DNA of 64,000 bases from Siphlonurus alternatus (GCA_949825025.1 OX463781.1:33617221-33681220), one strand, 5' to 3'. Positions 11,868-23,999 are shown, counted from the first letter of the stretch. The notes: generated from the sequence alone by a model not told the origin. Translations and numbers: made by a program.

Positions 11868-12608
11868 ATGGCACACTGTGTAGCAGAGGACTTACTTATG
11901 AATGATGGTATAGCTGTGACCTACAAGGATCGGTACGGCCAACTATTATACTTGAAAAATCAGTGTAAAAGTGTTGGTGAAGTGGCTGTACTACCTATTA
12001 GCAACTCAAATTATATATTTTATTTAATAACTAAACCATTGTCTAGAGACCTTCCTACATTCAGTGACATTGAAAAATCCCTAATTCAACTTCGAAATAC
12101 ATGTAACATACTAGGCGTCAACCACCTTGCTATCCCAAAAATAGCATCTGGTAAGGATCAAATGCCGTGGTTTAGTATAGAAAAAATGATATATCGTGTA
12201 TTCAGTAACACAGATATGCAAATTGATGTGTATGTTTTGCCTCGCAAACCCAGAGACATTACACCATGTAACACATTAATCTCAAAAAATAGTTTAGTGC
12301 CAAAGTTGAATGTGAGGAATTATCCATCATTAGGTGCAAAGCCCAGACGTGCTCACTCGCTGTCTCCAGGCTCCTGTCCACTTCTCTCCTCCCCCTCTGT
12401 TGCCCGTAAAAAAGCAAAGAGGAGGTACTCTGAAGGTATGTCTCGCACCTCTGCAGTGCAGGAGACGCACGCAATTGTAAGCACGCAAAGAGAGCGCCGA
12501 GCTGATAGTGACACCCAGCGTCCCCCGTCACAAACACCCTCTCGTCAAGATGACAGTCGACGGACGGCCACCTCATATCAACAAGGTCCTAATATCAGAG
12601 GGAGATAG
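11868..12608 (+). CDS. LINE ORF1: TARG1/OARD1-like macrodomain with basic Ser/Pro-rich tail
   Basis: The N-terminal part is a macrodomain of the OARD1/TARG1 group, enzymes that bind ADP-ribose and hydrolyse ADP-ribose from glutamate and O-acetyl-ADP-ribose. Family signatures run in order: GDIF just upstream of the first ATG, MAHCVAEDL (residues 1-9), MNDGIAV (11-17), GEVAVL (37-42), YLITK (52-56), PTFSDIEKSL (63-72), IPKIASGKDQMPW (89-101), and a final beta strand IDVYVL (119-124). Lys56 and Asp97 match the catalytic Lys84 and Asp125 of human TARG1 with the same 41-residue spacing, so activity is plausible. Gly-Ala in the ligand loop is Asn-Asp here. Residues 125-246 are Ser/Pro/Arg-rich with a nuclear-localisation-like RKKAKRR (180-186). 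No coiled coil, RRM or CCHC knuckle is seen. The domain starts upstream of ATG 11868 (open frame from 11751), so the true start is lost or non-AUG. Confidence 0.85.
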   Translation: MAHCVAEDLLMNDGIAVTYKDRYGQLLYLKNQCKSVGEVAVLPISNSNYIFYLITKPLSRDLPTFSDIEKSLIQLRNTCNILGVNHLAIPKIASGKDQMPWFSIEKMIYRVFSNTDMQIDVYVLPRKPRDITPCNTLISKNSLVPKLNVRNYPSLGAKPRRAHSLSPGSCPLLSSPSVARKKAKRRYSEGMSRTSAVQETHAIVSTQRERRADSDTQRPPSQTPSRQDDSRRTATSYQQGPNIRGR

Positions 12609-12882
12609 AAAGTGCGACGAGGTAAATATCAATAAAACTATTTCTCATGTGATTAAATATGTTAACAATACCCAACAAAATGAGACAAATGTTCCACTTA
12701 CCCCATCAACCAAATATATTTCCTCTTCCTCTCCTAAAAAAGTGTTGCTTGCTGAAGAAATACCTCTCCCTTCTTCAGATAGTGATTTGGATTCAAGTTT
12801 TCATTCTACAGACTCACCCCCCATAAGTCAGAAAACTAATGAAAATTTTTCTCCACATATCAACCTCATATCATTAATTTGA
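12481..12882 (+). CDS. LINE ORF1 C-terminal continuation in the +1 frame
   Basis: This frame opens after a TAA at 12478-12480 and overlaps the macrodomain ORF by about 125 nt. It runs to TGA at 12880-12882, 54 nt before the ORF2 start codon. The protein is Ser/Asp/Asn-rich (for example LPSSDSDLDSSFHSTDSPP) and has no recognised domain. Its most natural reading is the rest of ORF1, reached through a single-base indel or a ribosomal frameshift somewhere in 12481-12605. An independent small ORF is less likely, since no good ATG lies at its beginning. The first ATG in frame is near 12550. Confidence 0.5.
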   Translation, partial: ARKESAELIVTPSVPRHKHPLVKMTVDGRPPHINKVLISEGDRKCDEVNINKTISHVIKYVNNTQQNETNVPLTPSTKYISSSSPKKVLLAEEIPLPSSDSDLDSSFHSTDSPPISQKTNENFSPHINLISLI

Positions 12883-12935
12883 ATAAAGATAGTAACATTC
12901 ACCTCAATTATAAAAACAAACAATTTTACAAATTA

Positions 12936-15881
12936 ATGCAAATTAATATAAATGGCTTGAGTTCAAAAATGTCAACGCTAGAAATCTAAATAGAAAATGA
13001 AGATATTGATATCTTAATATTATCTGAACATGGCTTAAAAAGAGATTTAATAGAAAATGTATGCTTTAAAAATTATAAACTAGTATCATACTTCTCTCGT
13101 AAAAAGAAATCACGAGGTGGTGTTGCCATTTTTATTAGAAACAATTTGCACAGTAAACATGTATTTAAAATTTCATGTGTTGAATTTGTATTTGAATGTG
13201 TAGCTGTAAAAATTGAAATTTGTGGACAATATGTAACTTTTGTGTCTATATATAGATCTCCAGAACCAAAAAATTTAAAAGAGTTCTTTAATCGTTTCGA
13301 GGTGCTCCTGAGTAAAATTTTAGTGCAATTAAAATCCAATGATCATATTTATATAGGAGGAGATTTTAATATAAATATATCAAAGAATACATCAACCACC
13401 AAATCCTATATTGATATATTACAATCGTTTAATCTTCACATTATTAACAATGTTAATACTCGGGTGTCTTCTAAATCTTCCTCAATAATAGATCATGTAA
13501 TAACAAATCAAAGCAAAGAAATTCAATTTGTAACAAAAAGTACAAACATTACTGATCATAACTATACAGTTGTTTTCCTAGGATTGGAAAATATTGAACC
13601 AAATAAATCTATAAAAAATGACACAAGAATTATAAGTAAAAGATCATTTAATATTGCAAATAAAAACTTGTTTTTTAACTGTTTATTTCTTGAAAATTGG
13701 GTTGAAATCTTAAATTTAAATATTGACACAGAAAAAAAATGGGAATTATTTTTTTCTATATTAAAATATCATTTTAATAATTGTTTTCCTATCTTAAGGA
13801 AAAAAATTAAAAATATATTGAAAAAACCAAAATGGATCATTGATAACCCGTGGATAATTACAGAAGGTGACTATTTAAGAAATTTTCATAAATATGTAAA
13901 ACATACTGATAAATCTTTAATGCCAAAATACAAGCAATTATTATCAAATCATAAATTAAAAATAAAAAAAGCAATTCAAAATGACACTAATGAAATAATT
14001 GATAAATCACAAAACAAAATTAGAGCAGCATGGCAAATTATTAATAAAACTTCTAGGTTTAAGCAAAAAAATGTCACTGAAATCTCAGAGGTTTTAGTTA
14101 ATGGTAAAAAAATAACGGACCCCCAAGAGATATGCAACCAATATAATAATTATTTTATTAATTCAATTGAAGAAATTGTTGCAGAAAAAATTCCGGATCC
14201 AATTGATATAACATTAAATGAAAATATTGATATAAAATGCCAATTTGAATTTTATATGTCCACACCAGATATTATATTGAAAATTATAAATAGCCTACCT
14301 ACTAAAAATGCAGCGGGTCCAGACGAAATACCATATTTCTTAGTAAAATTTTGTTCTCACTTATTAGCTGTTCCACTATCTTATTTAATTAACGAATCAT
14401 TATATAACTCAATTTATCCAAGAGTATTAAAAGAAACATCAACCACCCCATATCATAAATCTGGCCCTAAAGAGATCATGTCAAATCATAGACCAATAGG
14501 AAAACAATCAGTATTTTCCAAAATTTTTGAGGGGTTTATAAAATTACAACTTGATGTCCACAGAAAAGAGAATAACTTGATAAGCAAGACGCAACATGGA
14601 TTTGTCGCTAGTAAATCTACTGAAACAGCAACTTTTGACGTATTAAAATCAATTTATCAAAATTTGGATAAAAAGAATAAATGTATTGGGCTGTTTTTTG
14701 ACATGCAAAAAGCATTTGACTGTTTAGATCCCCAGATAATATTAAAAAAATTAACCGAGATCGGGGTACAAGGAAAAAATCTGGATTTTTTTATATCATA
14801 TCTTACCGACCGTACGCAATATGTAGAAATAAAATTCAAAGATAATCATAATTCAATACATTCTGTAAAATCTGATAAATTAAGGGTTCGATTAGGGGTT
14901 CCTCAGGGTACAAAACTGGCCCCTGACCTTTATGGAATATCCACTAATGATTTGTCAGAAAAAGTATTAAGCGCTACAATAGGACAGTTTGCAGATGATA
15001 CTAGTGCTATTGTTTCAGCTAGAAATAATATAGAACTTGTTCAAAAAGCTAACAATGCAGTTAAAGAATTAGAAAATTACTGTATTCAAAATAGACTAAT
15101 ACTAAACCCTAAAAAGACTAATTACATTCAATTTCATACTCAAAGAGACATACCTGACCAGAATCCTTTAGTAAAATTATCTGATGCTAACATACAGTCC
15201 ACTTCTCAAACAAAATTTTTAGGTTTATATATAGATGAAACATTAAGTTGGAATGATCAAATGGATCATTTAAGGAAAAAAATAAACAGGACAAATTTTG
15301 CATTATATTCATTAAAAAATTTAGTGTCAGATAAGACCTTGTTGACTGTATATTTTGCATTTACATATTCTTTTCTTTCACTTAACTGTATTTTCTGGGG
15401 TAGCGATTACTCCAATATAAATAAAATGTTTATACTACAAAAAAGATCAGTTAGGATAATTAAAAATTTAAAACCACGTGAATCTTGTAGATCACATTTT
15501 GCTGATTTGGGTATTATGACAATGCCCTCCATATATATTTTTAATTTAATAATGTTTAGAAGGAAAAATATGGAACAATATACAGAAAATAAGGATATAC
15601 ATACATATAACACACGCAATAGAAATAAAGCAGTTGTACAATTTCATTCATCCACTAATTTTGAAAAAAGTCCATATTACCAAACATCAAAATTTTATGA
15701 TTTTCTTCCTGACTTAATGCGAAATATAAAAAATAATACATTATTTAAAAATATATTAAAAAAAGTGTTAATTTGTAAAGAATATTATGATGTAAAAGAG
15801 TATTTTCAATCTGATTATAAAATATCATGTACAGATATGCTCAAATTTGTTTCAAGAAAAAATATTGAACAGTATTCATAA
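12936..15881 (+). pseudogene. LINE ORF2: endonuclease-reverse transcriptase with one early stop
   Basis: From ATG 12936 the frame reads MQININGLSSKMSTLEI, then TAA at 12987-12989 (codon 18), then stays open to 15881, 981 residues in all. The APE-type endonuclease shows QININ (2-6), SEHGL (Glu31), GGDFNIN (Asp143 region), SIIDHVITN and TDHNYTV (Asp207, His208). The reverse transcriptase shows YHKSGP then NHRPI, TQHGF, FFDMQKAFDCLD, VPQGTKLAPDLYG, QFADDTSA (FADD at 685-688), LNPKKT and KFLGLYID. The C-terminal domain has LQKRSVRIIKNLKPRESCR and a further 140 residues, without RNase H or zinc knuckle. All catalytic residues appear intact. The protein would nick DNA and prime reverse transcription on the target. 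With the stop, only internal initiation or readthrough would give product. It is A+T-rich like the flanking DNA. Confidence 0.9.
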
Positions 15882-16116
15882 CAATGTACAAAAAAATATT
15901 AATAACAACAATGTAACAGTGTCAATCATGTGGTTCAAATCTTAATAAAAAATATTATAATATAATGTAAATACCTGAATATGACAAACTTCATTGTGCT
16001 TTGAATTATTGTTAGTATATAAGTCTTGACAAGATCTATGTTTGTATTGTGATTTAATCACTGTATACTGCCTAATGATCAAATAAATATTTCTAATTTC
16101 TAATTTCTAATTTCTA
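15882..16116 (+). repeat. LINE 3' UTR with TTTCTAA tail repeat
   Basis: A 208-nt AT-rich 3' UTR is followed by three perfect TTTCTAA units and a partial fourth (16090-16116). There is no poly(A). Several LINE clades (I, CR1, L2) end in short tandem repeats that serve as the reverse transcriptase recognition end, which fits here. Confidence 0.8.
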
Positions 16117-17459
16117 TACCAAACTCCTCATGATAACTTTATACGAAGAATACGATGGACACGTACATTTATAGTTAGAGCTTTATTGCGAGTGAAGTAT
16201 GAAACTTATGGCCACACGATACACGTGCTTCGTCCGAAAAAAATTTGAGGTGGACCGATTTGCACGTCTGGAGGATCACTGACGTTAAAACTTTATAGAC
16301 TTAAAAAATTCACAGTCCATCATATGTGCATCATTTTATCGTTATCACGAGTTACTTAACCACGAAAAAAATTGCATCTAGAGATCCAAGTTTTAGGTTT
16401 TAGCGTATATAAAACAGTATTATATATATATATACTCTTCTATCTATCCAGTAAATTATTATTATTATACTTAGAAAATAACACAAACTTTTAAGCAGTA
16501 ATTACCCGTGACGTGTCTTATAATATTATTTATTAATTTATTAATTTTCTCGCGAGTCTGTATAAATCATAATACAACGTAGAGGTAAATATAACTTAAA
16601 TAATATATACATCATGATGCTACCATGTGCTCTATACATGTATGTACCTTGTATTTAGAATGAGAAATTAATTATATAATTCGAATTTGGTCTATAAACG
16701 CTTATCTCAAAGTAAAAAAAAAAAAGAAAAAAAAATGCTATTCGATGCCTTATTTTATTTATTCCAAGAACATTTCTATGCAATGCAGTCAAGGCAGCAA
16801 AACGTCAACAAACGAAACATTTTTCTATTCTTATGGAATGTTTGATCTGATAAGCTATGCCATGGTTGTGAAACGGTTAGCTTCAATCTCACTACTTCCG
16901 GGTGCTGGCTCAATCAATTTTGTGAGTCGAACGGACTTGGTGCATATCACATGCAGTGGACTAAAATATATTATTTGTATATAAAATATACTGCCAAATT
17001 AATTTTATTTCCCTCCGGAAGTGCTATTTTTATGATTTGTATTACAGTATTGATATTTCTGTTATATATAAAAAATAATAGGTGTACGTACATATTTTAC
17101 TTTAGTTGCAAACTTTTTTAAAATTCATATAAAATTCGCACATCAACGCACTGCATCAGGTAGAAACATCACATTTATAGTTTAAACTTTAAACTGATAT
17201 TATGTTATTTTAAGTAATGCTGCTATAATTATCTAGTATAATTATATGTGTGAGCCAAGACAAACGGTGCACAAAACGAGGAGATAGCAGCACTTGATCA
17301 TAGCGCTGGGCTCGCTAACGTCTTCATGATAAGTGGAGCTCGAGACGCGTGATAAATATATCGTAAAGCCAGTAGTACTTATGCACTCGTTTACAACAGA
17401 TCATGCGCAAAGAAATTGGAGGAATATATATAGGTGCAAGAAGTCATTAAACTTATATA
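16117..17459. other. Non-coding, no gene seen
   Basis: AT-rich sequence with a TA run near 16420 and an A-rich stretch near 16713-16736. A second CCTCCGGAAGT site occurs near 17013. The open frame at 16745-16984 has no recognisable domain. Confidence 0.5.
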
Positions 17460-17600
17460 AGGGGCATTTACAAAGTCTTAAGGCCACATTTAGGGCTCGA
17501 TAATTTAAGACTAGAAATTTTGGGTCTAAAAAGCATGCCTAAAATCGGGCTTTAAATTATCGAGCCCTAAATGTGGCCTTAGGGCTTTGTGAATGCCCCT
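17460..17600. mobile_element. 141-bp foldback MITE, AGGGGCATT ends
   Basis: The left arm is AGGGGCATTTACAAAGTC, then TTAAGGCCACATTTAGGGCT, then CGATAATTTA. The complement of the right arm is AGGGGCATTCACAAAGCC, then CTAAGGCCACATTTAGGGCT, then CGATAATTTA. Arms of about 53 bp are almost perfectly inverted, with a 35-bp centre. TATA lies on both sides (17456-17459 and 17601-17604), giving a TA or TATA duplication. High arm identity suggests a fairly recent insertion. Confidence 0.8.
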
Positions 17601-20329
17601 TATAATAAATTAATTTTTACGGAAAAAAAACTTTGCGTAAAAATAATAATTCAATTTTAATGAAAAGCTTTGTACCCCGTTGCTTATAATTATATTGAGG
17701 CTTGGATAATATATTAACTTTTTTTTAGTGTATAATTCATCTACATAATTATATAATTTTATTACAATTCTTTATGTTCCTGACAAGATAAAATGTCACT
17801 CTACAGAAAAAAAAAAGGAATGTCAAATTGTTGGATTTGGTACTTTTTGTAAATCTCATCAATATGATTATCTCTACCTCCGAAAGAATGTATTAAACGA
17901 CCGGTGATCATGATCAACTTCAATTGTTGAATTTTATGAACAAGAAAGCGCAGCACAACAACAACAAAAAACAAGGCGAGCGACGAGTCATTTTTCTCTT
18001 CGCCGATCGCCGCAATGCGATACTAAATTTGCTAAATGTACGCAACACCATCACGACTAAATCACCGCTGGCGTGGAAATGTTCTGCCAATCAAATATGT
18101 GCATGCATATTGCAGCTAAACTGAATAATTAACAAGAAGTGCAATTAATTAACTTGCAAGAATCCAAAATTGATTTGCGATTTGTCACCAAAAAGTGCGC
18201 ATATAAGAGTAAGAGCACTACGAGGTCTTCTTGGTATGCACATATAAGCTTAATTCATTATAGCGTATATATAAGGAATATATAACGTGAAAATCACTTT
18301 TTTTAAAACTCTTAATATGAAGCGCACTTACAATCTGAAGTGTAGTTATCCATTTAATTAGAGTATATAATTCTAGTTATAACACTTATGTTCGTTGCGA
18401 AGGTTTGCTGCTATGCGGGACTCCGTACTCGCGGGCGCGGTTCGCAATCAATCACCGACCAGAGAAAGGGGCGTGGCTCACGTAAACAACCTCGCACATT
18501 CAGATGTCCCACTGGACGCTCTGGTGTAATTGCTGCTCAGCTTTTTAACAACTTGTTGACTTCGTTTTTTACAAATCATCATGAATATACAAGTGAATGA
18601 AGTATACAATGAAAAGGCACTAAAAATCTCATATATACGAATATAATTTGCAAGGTCCTTAAGCTTTCAACGATCAACATCGATATCAACATTGTTAATT
18701 ATTAAGATAATTATTGACAAATTTGACGTAAATTGTTCTTTACGAAACCACACATAAAGATGCTAATTATGTTAGTAATAATATAGCAATTAAGTATTTT
18801 CTCACCACACTTCAGTTTTTTGTGTCAAGTTTTTTAATAGTGAAGTTGCCAATAGTAAAATACACATCATTATGCATAGTGTCACTGCTAACATGTAAAC
18901 ATGACGTTATACATTTAAAGATTGGCACGTGCGAATTTTCAGCTCCGCGTACTTTACGAGTAGCGAAAATTGTGGAAGTGCACAAATATACGCAGCTAAT
19001 GGTACAATGTAATAATTATATAATATTATTCCATTACACACATCATTTCCCCGTACTGCCATTTTTCTTTTTATTGCCCGTGTATCTTTTATACTTACAA
19101 ATAATATTAACAATATTTATGTTCTGTATGTATACTGTATATAGTATACTTCGAGATAGTATTATAAGACAAATTAAAGTAATAAATAATATATTAAGGT
19201 CTTGATGGAGGCTCGTATCAGAGTTGCGATAAGATGTACGAAATAACTTTCTACAATACTCATTGCTTTGCTAATATAGAAGTTTGGTATACGTAATCAT
19301 TTTATATTATATAAAAACTCAATTTATCATGATAAATTACTTAAAAGGCAGCTGCACGCATTTTCCAAATCTCAAGCTTAGCCATTCATTATACGAGAGC
19401 TAAACGAAGGAAGCTGTTGTTAAAAAAAAAATAAAATAAAAAAAGTTGCACGCGTGAGGTGGGCGTGTCCGTTAGCGGTCGATATTGAGCGAGTGCGACC
19501 ACTGGCTCGGCCGCCCGCAGGGAACGATCGTGCGGTGGCCGCCAGCCGAGGTGCTCCGCCGCTCGGGCTCGCACAACTACCGGCCGTTCAGCGATGATCG
19601 CCGCCGGGAAACGATAGAGCGGTCGCCGCCAACAAATCAGCAGCAGCAGGTATGGAATAAATGGTAACCAGCAGCTGCCTGCTACTGTGAAAATATTAGG
19701 AGGAGAGTCCTTTCACGTCAAAATCTTGCGTCATCTTACGTAATAATTATGAAACTTCACAGCTTTGTTTTGCCTCTCTCCCAGCAAGCAAGATTATCTC
19801 GATTACAACAAGAGAGTGACTTTGCACTAAGAAATACGAGACTCAGCACGCAACTTTATGTACAAAACTAGAATTGCGATACGAGCCGCGCGGATATAAT
19901 AATATATAATAGTTGTTAGTTTATGTAGAAGCGATGGCATTACATCGAGTCACTCATTCATAATATGATACTTGTTTACAAAACACATAACCATGCAGCT
20001 GACACGAAGTGCTGACATTAAAATTTGCTGTATATATACCTGGTCTCTATATATATATTATAATATACGTGCGTTCACATAATGCTGATGAGAATGATTC
20101 ATTTATATTTTTTAATCACGAGCAAGACTGAATACTTATGACGTCTATTACATGACGTATCTAGAGAAGGGACTTTTGTTACTGCTGCGTCATGCTATGA
20201 CGTCACTCAGGCCCAGGATCGATTCCCGACCGCGCCTCTAGGCTGCTCATGTGGACGCAGACAGGACGGGTGGTTCTGATTGATTGTTTGGTCCGTGAGC
20301 ACGCCGTGGCAATGAAAACAAGGAATAGC

Positions 20330-20660
20330 TCGCGGGGCCCGTGACCGTGGTACGAAACGGTGAACGAGACTGCACTTGCCGGGTACAAATATCGGCCTCG
20401 GAACACTGACTGGCGAGGTATGTCACCGTTGCACTTGTCAGCCATCATGCACCAATATCGGACATCGCAGTCCATGTCCATTAGTTTTTTTATCCGAGCG
20501 CGGCTTCACTCGGCGGAATGTAAGCACCACTTCTGTCTTCTGGCAGACAATGCAGCCCGTGACCGGTCACCGTGGCAGCGAGCGAGGCGTCACTTGGCGG
20601 CGAACAAACATTGGTCTCGGCGGACTGGCACTATACTACAATCACACTCGATGTAACAAG
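20330..20660. repeat. Degenerate repeated motif in a GC-rich island
   Basis: Three diverged copies of a 30-60 bp segment can be aligned. Their starts are GCACTTGCCGGGTACAAATA (about 20373), GCACTTGTCAGCC with CACCAATATCGGAC (about 20430) and TCACTTGGCGGCGAACAAAC (about 20590). Each continues with an ATyGG block, and the first and third share CTCGG and ACTG. GCCCGTGACCG also occurs at both 20337 and 20554. It looks like an old tandem or segmental duplication, and no coding sense was found. Confidence 0.35.
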
Positions 20661-23600
20661 CCCACTCAACGCTCTGGGTGGTTGCCGCCGCCGCAAACAT
20701 GAGTATAATCTAGCTCTCATGCCGGCCGTGATCCGGTACGTCGGGCATGCACTGAATCGTGATGTGTTCCTATAACGCTAGACTTCAATTTGAGAGTACT
20801 TCGTTATAAATATAATATGAAGAACAATGATATTGCAAATTTAATTCAAGAGACGCAAATTGTAAACTTAATACGATACATTGACATATAAATATATAAT
20901 TATATGAAAAATGGAATATGCAACAAAGAATAAAATATATATTATATAATAATTAATAATATATACAAGATGAAAACCGTTTTAGTTTCAAAATATTTTG
21001 TTTATCTTATTATTATATTATTAGTGTTATTTTATTCCATGAGTATAATATTCTTGATGAACTTGAATCGCTATTTCATTTCATTAATTATATTACTTGT
21101 TAGAACATGGTTAGAAAAGAGTCTAGACATCACACTGAAATATATACTGAAATATAGTATATTATATATAATTACATATTGTATATATATGTTAATTGTT
21201 TGCGAGTTATGCTGTATGTTAATTATTATTAAAACGAGAACTTTTGTTTGTCAAATATCCAACCTTAAAGTTCACATATAAATAATACAAAATAAATAAT
21301 ATAGTCAAGCACCACCACGTGTTCGGGATGAACAAATTAAATTATAAAATTAAGAGGCATAGTTCATTTAGCTTATTTTCTATTAAATACAAATAAAATT
21401 GTCATGATTAATTAATTTTTAAATTGTGTTAATTGTTTGAAATAAGAATTTTCTTTAATAAATGTAACTATTTTGTGCTGAAAATTATGCACTTGAATTT
21501 TATATACAATTACCTATAATTATACAATATAATTGAAACTAAAACTAATATGTTCACATTAAAAGACAAATAATAAATTATAACGAGTTTACAATGTTTA
21601 TAACTATTATACAATTTTTTATGTATAAAAATGAAATGTCCCTACCCTGCATCGACACAGAATCTCCATTTACCTATATTATATAGTCTAATCGTGCAAC
21701 TTCGTCAAAAACATATAAACTGTCCAGCTTCATGCACACGCTTTGGACATCAGCAGGGTTGATATATATATATATATATTTATATAAAACACTTGCAGCC
21801 ATATTATATATATACACAGCCTGTCAAATCGGAGTGCTCACGTAACATCATAGAAATCGTATCAATGAATCCCATACAGCCGAATTATAAATAACATGCC
21901 AATAAAATATGTACGGTCTAATTCTATATCATCACGATTCACTCATGCAATCGGAACAACAAATTTAATACAGGAACAAGGAGGATAGATGTATTCTCCT
22001 TGTACAGGAACATACTTTTTTACTTGCCATCCATCAGTGACATTTTAAATATAAATATTTAGAGTAGGGTTGAAATAAAAAAAGACGAACGAATCTATTT
22101 GTTTAAAAGTAAAATGAAATAAAAAAAGTGTTTCATATATATATAGAATGTATAACAAACACTGATGTCGAGATATTTTGGCAAAGGAATAATTTTGAAT
22201 GTTATACTCTACAAAAATAATTTTTATTGTAATAAATAATATTATTTTATGTTTTTTATACTTTAATAATATACCTTATTTAGCGTACGTCTGTTATTAA
22301 TATAATTATATCATCATTATACAAAAAAAAATCTGCAATCGCACGCAAAATTACTTATATATATATGATTCCTAGCAAGTTCTATTTTTGTTCTTTTTCT
22401 TTCTATCTTTTTCTTTTTTTTTATCATTCTTTTATTATTTTTTTAGCAAAACAGCAGCACGTTATTTTTATTTTTAGTCGCTAATATGCTATCGCTACTT
22501 AATTATATATAGTATCGCTTATCAGTTACATAAATAGAATCGGTAGATTGTGTTTTTGGCAAGAGGTATTACACCGCATAATTGTGGGGGACTGAAGGAT
22601 GGTATATTATGAATTTCACATCATCGAAGTTGTGTATACAAAATGTTCTCCACAAATTGACTCACGTCGTACCGCGAGCTCGGAATGTAAAATGATTATC
22701 TACTTTTTGTGCTCAGATAATTTTTATGTAATACGTATAGTGCACAGCAGCCAAGCAAACATGCAGATGAACACGTTTTAAACGTGCGGTTACAACACAA
22801 GTAACATACGTAAATGTGCTTACCGTTTTGTTAAACTAAATGAAAAGCTCACGTAGACGTGAAAGTATTTCTCCACAGCCGAAACACAACCACCACCGCC
22901 GCCGCGTGCTTATAACGCTTGACATTTAAATGCATGCAGCTCGCTCTCTCGGCCTCGGTGGTGTTGGACTAACAACGTACACGGCTCTCGATTTGCACAC
23001 ACCGAGGCCGCCGTCTGCTGCATGGTGCTGGAGGAGCAGATACTGGCCGCCACGCGCGCTGATAACAAGCTTATCTCTCCGGCTACACTCAAACTGATCC
23101 ATGTTTCCACCGGAAGTGTTCGAAACTTTCTAGAGAACGTGATACTTCTGGATGATAAAGTTACAAAATGTTGATACCAGCATGCCGGTACGAGTGTCAA
23201 ATTAATTGGACGTGGGTATAAGATTGTCTCCGCGGATATATTTGGCTTAGAGACTTCCGTCAATTTTTATAATTTTAACATTTTTAAACACAGAAATTCT
23301 TCAAATTTATTTCGTTTCCTTCTTTTCTGTAATAACATATAAGGAACTTAATTAATAATTATAGATTAATATAATATTACAGCCCGTCACTGTTATAAGG
23401 TAGTGTATAATAGGGATTTTTCAAGCAGTGAAAGTGTATTGTATATATAATTTTTTATAGTCACTTTGTTTGGCATGCACGTCCCCTCAGTAGGCGAGTT
23501 ATCACGGCTTATCAAAGCTCGGGCTTGCAGTGGCAACAGCCTAGTACAATGCATACGTCTATATGGCTTCCCAATGAGGCAGGTAGCAGCATGCAGGGTT

Positions 23601-23999
23601 CGAGGTGATGAAATGTTATCAATGAACAGGAGCGAAAAGCCGATAATTTAACTAATTCAAATTATCAAAAAAATTTAGGGTCTTTCAATAAAACAAAACG
23701 GCAAAGCAAAATAAAAAGTAAGCACTGTTGAAGTGAACGTCGTTGATGAGCACTAATTATTCACATCATGATTTTCTCCAATACATGCACTTATTATTAT
23801 CAAGCAGACGTTTTGATATTTACTTTAAAACGATCTGTTCTCTAAATCACATGTTACAATCTATTGTATAAAAAGAAGCTTGAGCCATGGTGTATTAGTG
23901 ATGGAGTGGTTTAATTAATTTCACAAAACAGTAGTGGTTAAACGGGTTTCATGATTCGTTTCCTGGTACACTTATTATAGATCCGGTCCACACAATCGA

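Larger units (their letters stand above)
11800..16116 (+). mobile_element. Nearly full-length LINE (jockey/CR1-like) with a macrodomain ORF1
   Basis: Tandem co-oriented ORFs (macrodomain ORF1, a frame-shifted ORF1 tail, EN-RT ORF2) are followed by a short 3' UTR and a TTTCTAA repeat (16090-16116). Introns, LTRs and terminal inverted repeats are absent, and ORF2 has the apurinic endonuclease plus reverse transcriptase order of a non-LTR retrotransposon. The RT lacks a downstream RNase H, and the C-terminal segment ends with a leucine/arginine-rich block seen in CR1, L2 and jockey groups. The clade cannot be fixed without a tree. The 5' end is uncertain: the ORF1 frame is open back to a stop at 11748 with no ATG before 11868. 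No target-site duplication was found. Decay is slight, with one nonsense codon in ORF2 and a frame change in ORF1. Confidence 0.9.

Noticed and set aside
14657..15619. Minus-strand frames opposite LINE ORF2
   Set aside because: They are shadows of the reverse transcriptase coding strand.
23590..23612. GGGTTCGAGGT, like a tRNA B box
   Set aside because: No cloverleaf, A box or acceptor stem could be built around it. No tRNA gene was found elsewhere in the window.
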